DNA of 27,812 bases. Origin: JADJYF01 sp043782755 (GTDB taxonomy: Bacteria > Pseudomonadota > Gammaproteobacteria > Ga0077536). Positions 24,436 through 27,812 of this stretch are shown piece after piece (within the stretch, counting starts at the first letter, position 1; every line of letters begins with the position of its first letter). Location: NCBI GenBank assembly GCA_043782755.1, contig JAYWAC010000241.1, positions 1 through 27,812 on the forward strand. The letters run 5' to 3'. The notes beneath the pieces were generated by a model. The model saw only the letters and a list, made by a program, of their open reading frames with translations. It was not told the DNA's origin and made no database searches. Both the position numbers and the translations under genes were made by a program.

Positions 24436-24464
24436 ATGCTAGCGGTATAGTACGAGCCGGTAAA
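24436..24464 (-). promoter_or_regulatory. Candidate promoter of the histidine kinase
   Basis: On the minus strand, TTTACC (24464-24459) and TAGCAT (24441-24436) are separated by exactly 17 nt. Each matches the sigma-70 consensus at four of six positions. The element overlaps a plus-strand TATAGT (24446-24451) that could be the -10 box for the permease gene, although that box lacks a good -35. The two genes may therefore share an overlapping divergent promoter. Confidence 0.35.
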
Positions 24465-24488
24465 TCGCAGCTGCGCACGCAGGCACCA

Positions 24489-25262
24489 ATGAAGTTGAAT
24501 CCGCTCGTGGTAGTGGCCCGTTTCACGCTGCTGGAAGCGGCACGCACGCGTCTGCCGTGGACCGCGCTGGCGGTGATCGTGAGTGGCTTGGTGCTCGCTG
24601 AATGCGCCGCCACACTCGCCCTCACCGACAGCCAGTCCTATCGCGTCGAAATCTATGCCGCCTGGACGCGCATCGCGCTGGTCGCCTGCACCTGTTTGTT
24701 CGTCGCCACCAGCGTGGTGCGCGAACTTGCCGACCGCGCCATCGATCTGACCCTCTCGCGACCGCTGTCGCGCGGCGCCTGGTTTGTTGGTCGTCTGTTG
24801 GGCAATGGCGCTGCGGTCTGCGTGTTGGCCATGGCTGCTGCTCTACCGCTGGTGTTCAGCAGTTCGCCGCTGGCGGCGCTGGCCTGGGGCTGTTCGCTCG
24901 CGGCGGAATTGAGTCTGGTCGCGGCGGCGACTTTAAGCTGTGCAGTCGCCCTCTCCCAGGTCACCTCGGCAGTGCTGGCGGTAGCCGCTTTCTATTTATT
25001 GTCGCGCGCTATGGGCGCGATCGTCTTGATGAGCAAGGGCCCGACGGCCCAGCCCGGCGCCTGGTCTGGGGTCGTCATCTCGCATCTGGTGAGCTGGCTC
25101 GCGTTGCTATTGCCGACCCTTGATGACTACACGCTTACCCGCTGGTTGGGTGATGCCACAACTGCGCTCGCTGCTTTGCCGGCGATTGCCGTGCAGACGG
25201 TCATCTATGTGGTGCTGCTGGCGGCGATCGGCTTGTTCGATTTCACGCGGCGCGAGATCTGA
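24489..25262 (+). CDS. ABC-2-type transporter permease
   Basis: The 257-residue protein is hydrophobic with about six membrane segments. It opens MKLNPLVVVARFTLLEAARTR, the usual amphipathic N-terminus of ABC-2 permeases. The conserved coupling region is VVRELADRAIDLTLSRPLSRGAW (shown in part, about 74-96). The later helices are rich in alanine and leucine and end in FDFTRREI, typical of the family. The substrate cannot be read from sequence. It is followed after 3 nt by the anchored helical protein. The matching ATPase gene lies downstream of the pilin at 26908, so permease and ATPase are split by a pilin gene. The PilI permease of Myxococcus pili is the closest functional parallel I can name. 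Confidence 0.85.
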   Translation: MKLNPLVVVARFTLLEAARTRLPWTALAVIVSGLVLAECAATLALTDSQSYRVEIYAAWTRIALVACTCLFVATSVVRELADRAIDLTLSRPLSRGAWFVGRLLGNGAAVCVLAMAAALPLVFSSSPLAALAWGCSLAAELSLVAAATLSCAVALSQVTSAVLAVAAFYLLSRAMGAIVLMSKGPTAQPGAWSGVVISHLVSWLALLLPTLDDYTLTRWLGDATTALAALPAIAVQTVIYVVLLAAIGLFDFTRREI

Positions 25263-25265
25263 ACC

Positions 25266-26006
25266 ATGGACCGCGCGCGCCGCGCAGCGCTGCCCTGGCG
25301 CGTCATCGCTGTATTAGCCCTGGCCTTGATGGCGCAACTGCTGTGGGCGGGCGCACGACGCGCGCCGCAAATCACTATCACGCCGCTGGCGCCGCCACCG
25401 TCGGCGGCGGTCTTGCGCGTGGCATCCTTGAACGAACCGGCCCTCGCCGCGCGCCTCATGATGCTGTGGCTGCAGGCCTACGACTATCAGCCAGGCGTGA
25501 GTCTACCGTTCCGCAGCCTCGACTACGGCGCGATTGAAGCCTGGCTGGCGCGTATGCTGGAACTCGATCCTGACTTTCAATATCCGCTGCTGGCGGCCGC
25601 GCGTCTGTATGGCGATGTGAATGACGCGCCCCGTCAGCGCCTCATGCTTAAGTTCATCGCGCGCAGTTTCGGCGCTGACCCCGTACGGCGCTGGCCGTGG
25701 ATGGCCCATGCGGTCTTTATCGCCAAGCATCGCCTGCACGATCTGCCGCTGGCGCTGGAACTGGCGAAAGCGCTAGCCCGCGATGACGACCACGGCGCTA
25801 TCCCTCACTGGGCGAAACAGATGAACATCTTCGTGCTGGAAGACATGGGCGAACTCGAAAGCGCCAAGGTGCTGATCGGCGGCCTGCTCGCGAGCGGCAA
25901 GATTACCGACAGCCACGAACAGCATTTTCTCAGCGAACGTCTGGCTACTATCGAGCGCCGCGCGGCGCAGGCATCGTTACCCGCCAAGACACCGACCAGC
26001 CCCTGA
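25266..26006 (+). CDS. Membrane-anchored helical-repeat protein, unknown function
   Basis: I do not recognise this 246-residue protein. It has a basic N-terminus and one hydrophobic segment (about 11-28, WRVIAVLALALMAQLLWAG), and the rest is mostly helical. The spacing of A, L, Y and D residues looks like degenerate tetratricopeptide repeats (IEAWLARMLELDPDFQYPLLAAARLYGD in part, then AKHRLHDLPLALELAKALA). It is probably anchored in the inner membrane and exposed to the periplasm. Three nucleotides separate it from the permease, so they are one operon. An accessory role with the ABC transporter, as PilG has in Myxococcus, is an inference from position only. Confidence 0.6.
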   Translation: MDRARRAALPWRVIAVLALALMAQLLWAGARRAPQITITPLAPPPSAAVLRVASLNEPALAARLMMLWLQAYDYQPGVSLPFRSLDYGAIEAWLARMLELDPDFQYPLLAAARLYGDVNDAPRQRLMLKFIARSFGADPVRRWPWMAHAVFIAKHRLHDLPLALELAKALARDDDHGAIPHWAKQMNIFVLEDMGELESAKVLIGGLLASGKITDSHEQHFLSERLATIERRAAQASLPAKTPTSP

Positions 26007-26032
26007 GCGGGCAACAGCATTTGGCTCGGCAA

Positions 26033-26068
26033 GACGAGATCTCGACATCCATCTGTCGAGATCTCGTC
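26033..26068. promoter_or_regulatory. Twin CGAGATCTCG palindromes in a 15-bp inverted repeat
   Basis: The arms GACGAGATCTCGACA and TGTCGAGATCTCGTC are perfect reverse complements around a TCCATC loop. Each arm itself contains the 10-bp palindrome CGAGATCTCG, at 26035-26044 and 26057-26066, with centres 22 bp apart (about two helical turns). The element lies about 92-127 bp upstream of the predicted sigma-54 start, where enhancer sites for sigma-54 activators usually sit. It could also be a 3' hairpin for the gene ending at 26006, but no T tract follows. I did not see another copy in the window. Confidence 0.65.
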
Positions 26069-26113
26069 ATCCCCGTCGTTTCGAGCCCCGCGATCTTCTT
26101 GTCGCTTACCATG

Positions 26114-26126
26114 AATCAGTGTCTTA
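26114..26126 (+). promoter_or_regulatory. IHF-like site between enhancer and promoter
   Basis: AATCAGTGTCTTA matches the integration host factor consensus WATCAANNNNTTR with one mismatch. It lies between the twin palindromes and the -24 element, where a DNA bend would help an enhancer-bound activator reach sigma-54 polymerase. The consensus is loose, so chance is possible. Confidence 0.35.
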
Positions 26127-26133
26127 GCCGCTC

Positions 26134-26149
26134 TGGCACGACGCGTGCT
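26134..26149 (+). promoter_or_regulatory. Sigma-54 promoter of the prepilin gene
   Basis: TGGCACGACGCGTGCT matches the sigma-54 consensus (TGGCACG, four free bases, TTGCW) with one mismatch, G for the first T of TTGC. The invariant GG (26135-26136) and GC (26147-26148) are exactly 10 nt apart. The predicted transcript start is near 26160, leaving a 28-nt leader with a GAGGAG ribosome-binding site (26175-26180), 7 nt before the prepilin ATG. This is the best-formed promoter in the window. Confidence 0.85.
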
Positions 26150-26187
26150 CTGCTTCGCCTACAAGAATTTCGCCGAGGAGCGAAGAC

Positions 26188-26895
26188 ATGCCCAGTTTCC
26201 GTCGCCAACAGGGTTTCACTTTGGTCGAAATGGCCATCGTGCTGGTCATCATCGGCCTTCTACTCGGAGGCATTCTGAAAGGCCAGGAACTCATCACCAG
26301 CGCCCGCGTGCGTAACATTGCCGATCAGAACAGCGGTGTGCAGGCGGCTTACTACGGCTTCATCGATCGCTATCGACAGGTGCCGGGGGACTGGGGGAAA
26401 GACAATGCTAAACAGTCGATTCCCGGTGTCGAAAATGGCGGTGACTCCAATGGCCGTGTCGATGGCACGGGTTTTATCGAAGGTCTGGCGTTGTGGGAGC
26501 AACTGTCCAAATCGGGCTTCATCCAGGGCAATTACATCGGCACACCCAAAGTGCTCACCCATGACGACGTCAACCTTGCGCCGCGTAATGCTTTCAACGG
26601 TTTCCTCATGCTGTTCAATTCTAGTGACTACGTTGATGCCGGCAGCGGTACGCCGAGCGAGAAGCTCAATCTGGTGCTAGGCGCGGGTATTCCCGTCAAT
26701 GTCATCGCCGAACTCGACCGCAAGATCGACGACGGCTTGCCGCAGAGCGGCGTAGTGCGTCAAGCGGTCACCAGCGGCGGCCATTTCGGAACGATTTCGC
26801 AATCGAAGGCCGATTGCGTTGATAGCTCGCCGACGCCGGACATCTGGGACATCGCCAAGAACGAGCAGGACTGCAACGCCGTCTACCTCTATTAA
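26188..26895 (+). CDS. Type IV prepilin, candidate major subunit
   Basis: The 235-residue prepilin has the short basic leader MPSFRRQQG, then FTLVEMAIVLVIIGLLLGG with glutamate at mature position 5 (mature length 226). This is the classic type IVa/MSHA N-terminal helix. The head includes FIDRYRQVPGDWG after the helix, and a C-terminal cysteine pair 18 positions apart (ADC and QDC), which likely forms the D-loop disulfide. A strong ribosome-binding site and the dedicated sigma-54 promoter suggest high, regulated expression, as for a major pilin. It lies apart from the assembly operon, between ABC-transporter genes. Major versus minor status cannot be settled from sequence. No prepilin peptidase gene is in the window. 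Confidence 0.9.
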   Translation: MPSFRRQQGFTLVEMAIVLVIIGLLLGGILKGQELITSARVRNIADQNSGVQAAYYGFIDRYRQVPGDWGKDNAKQSIPGVENGGDSNGRVDGTGFIEGLALWEQLSKSGFIQGNYIGTPKVLTHDDVNLAPRNAFNGFLMLFNSSDYVDAGSGTPSEKLNLVLGAGIPVNVIAELDRKIDDGLPQSGVVRQAVTSGGHFGTISQSKADCVDSSPTPDIWDIAKNEQDCNAVYLY

Positions 26896-26907
26896 CTGCG
26901 GCGTCCA

Positions 26908-27651
26908 ATGACAGACGCGCAAGTGAGCAGGCCGCCGGCCCTCGCGTTGCGCGCGGTCGGCAAATCCTTTGGCGAGCGGGTGGTGCTGACCGACGTCACC
27001 TTCGATGTCGCGCCCGGCGAAGCCTTGGGCCTGGTCGGTGTGAATGGCGCCGGCAAGACTACTTTGCTACGCGCGTTGCTTGATCTCTCACGTCCCGATC
27101 ACGGCAGTATCGAAGTCTTCGGCACGCCGACTTCTGTAGCCTCCGCACGCGCCCATTTGAGCTATCTTGCCGAACGCTTCAATCCGCCGGGCTTTGCCAG
27201 TGGCCTGGAATTGCTGCGCTATCTGCTGGCTTTACATGGTGTGGCTCTCGATACGGCCGAAGCTGAAGCCGAGGCCCAAGGGCTCGATCTCGACTCGCTC
27301 GCCCTGGCACGACCGGCGCGCCACTATTCCAAGGGCATGGCGCAGAAGCTCGGGTTGATGGCCTGCATCCTCGCGCACCGTCCGCTGTTGGTGTTGGACG
27401 AGCCCATGAGTGGCCTTGACCCCCGCGCCCGAGTGCTCTTCAAGCGTCGACTGGTGGCGCAGAAAGCTGCCGGCGTGACCTTATTCTTCAGTACCCACTT
27501 GCTCGCCGACGTCGAAGCGCTGTGTGATCGCATTGCAGTTTTGGACGGCGGACGAGTGATCTTTGTGGGCGCGCCGGCCGCGCTGCTCGCACAGCAGGGC
27601 GCGGACAATCTCGAGGACGCTTTTCTGTCCTGCATAAGTCAGCCGGCATAA
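26908..27651 (+). CDS. ABC transporter ATP-binding protein
   Basis: The 247-residue ATPase has Walker A GVNGAGKTT near residues 43-51, a signature read as YSKGMAQKLGLM rather than LSGGQ, Walker B PLLVLDEPMSGLDPRAR, and the switch histidine in FSTHLLAD. This pattern is typical of ATPases that pair with ABC-2 permeases. The natural partner is the permease at 24489. It starts 12 nt after the prepilin stop and so should be transcribed from the sigma-54 promoter. In Myxococcus xanthus the ABC ATPase PilH lies next to pilA and is needed for pili, and this gene sits in a comparable position. Confidence 0.88.
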   Translation: MTDAQVSRPPALALRAVGKSFGERVVLTDVTFDVAPGEALGLVGVNGAGKTTLLRALLDLSRPDHGSIEVFGTPTSVASARAHLSYLAERFNPPGFASGLELLRYLLALHGVALDTAEAEAEAQGLDLDSLALARPARHYSKGMAQKLGLMACILAHRPLLVLDEPMSGLDPRARVLFKRRLVAQKAAGVTLFFSTHLLADVEALCDRIAVLDGGRVIFVGAPAALLAQQGADNLEDAFLSCISQPA

Positions 27652-27658
27652 AGTCACA

Positions 27659-27705
27659 CGACGGCGCGGCCGCTAGTGAAGGATCCGGTGCGTATCGCGC
27701 CGTCG
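27659..27705. repeat. 10-bp inverted repeat upstream of the PAS-like gene
   Basis: CGACGGCGCG (27659-27668) and CGCGCCGTCG (27696-27705) are perfect reverse complements with a 27-nt loop. The element fills most of the 74-nt gap between the ABC ATPase and the next gene. With no T tract it is an unlikely intrinsic terminator. It could be an operator or a 3' stem that reduces read-through. Confidence 0.4.
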
Positions 27706-27725
27706 CTGAGATCGATAGAACTCTC

Positions 27726-27812
27726 ATGGTAGAAATCCACCCCGAACACGCCCGCTCGGTGCTCGAATCCCTCGCGATAGGCGTGGTGCTGGTCGACAGA
27801 AACCAGCAGGTG
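27726..27812 (+). CDS. N-terminus of a PAS-like sensor protein (cut by window end)
   Basis: The first 29 codons, beginning MVEIHPEHARSVLESLAIG and ending in VVLVDRNQQV, match the opening of cytoplasmic PAS domains in NtrB- or PilS-type histidine kinases and related sensors. There is no membrane segment in the visible part. The gene follows the ABC ATPase by 74 nt on the same strand. A second kinase here would be consistent with a pilin regulatory locus, but a diguanylate cyclase or other PAS protein is equally compatible with so short a piece. The ribosome-binding site is weak. Confidence 0.5.
   Translation, partial: MVEIHPEHARSVLESLAIGVVLVDRNQQV

Noticed and set aside
24444..24457. GG-N10-GC spacing upstream of the permease, possible second sigma-54 promoter
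   Set aside because: Only the four invariant bases and one other match; the -24 box reads CGGTAT and the -12 box CGAGC, so chance is the better explanation.
27666..27686. NotI-like GCGGCCGC close to BamHI-like GGATCC, suggesting cloning-vector or adapter sequence
   Set aside because: Both sites arise readily in GC-rich DNA, the first overlaps the native inverted repeat, and flanking genes continue normally on both sides.

Overview
The window is GC-rich, gene-dense proteobacterial chromosome, most likely from a gamma- or betaproteobacterium. The basis is the gene families: a tkt-gap-pgk-pyk-fba carbon cluster, a metF divergent from tkt, an MSHA-type type IV pilus cluster, and a sigma-54 regulator plus membrane kinase that resemble the PrsR/PrsK pair. 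There are no tRNA or rRNA genes, insertion sequences or CRISPR arrays, and no sign of recent transfer.

Region 1 (about 1-7150, minus strand) is a central-carbon operon transcribed tkt, gap, pgk, pyk, fba. All five enzymes look intact. A hairpin lies downstream of fba, an extra promoter candidate lies upstream of fba, and the leader of tkt contains three strong hairpins. Such clusters serve glycolysis/gluconeogenesis and, in autotrophs, the Calvin cycle; no RuBisCO or phosphoribulokinase gene is present to decide.

Region 2 (7313-10766, plus strand) is a tight run of metF, a sigma-54 response regulator and mshM, with gaps of 10 and 3 nt. Region 3 (10767-22545) is an MSHA-type pilus assembly operon: mshL (secretin lipoprotein), mshN (TPR), mshE (ATPase with a predicted c-di-GMP-binding N-terminus), mshG (platform), a fused MshI-like PilM/PilN protein, MshJ- and MshK-like proteins, a large GspK/PilX-like minor prepilin and a second prepilin. 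Many of these genes overlap. An AT-rich island with hairpins and a TATAAT box separates mshM from mshL.

Region 4 (22568-27812) holds a minus-strand multi-pass histidine kinase resembling PrsK. Divergent from it are an ABC-2 permease and an anchored helical-repeat protein. These are followed by a control region, a prepilin gene, an ABC ATPase gene and the first 29 codons of a PAS-like sensor protein. The control region contains twin CGAGATCTCG palindromes inside a 15-bp inverted repeat, an IHF-like site, and a near-consensus sigma-54 -24/-12 promoter.

The most interesting hypothesis is a sigma-54-controlled pilin and ABC-transporter module attached to an MSHA-type assembly machine. The response regulator at 8190 and the kinase at 24352 would be its split two-component pair. 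The arrangement recalls the pilS-pilR-pilA-pilGHI neighbourhood of Myxococcus xanthus, but with MSHA-type machinery and a PrsK/PrsR-like pair instead of PilS/PilR.
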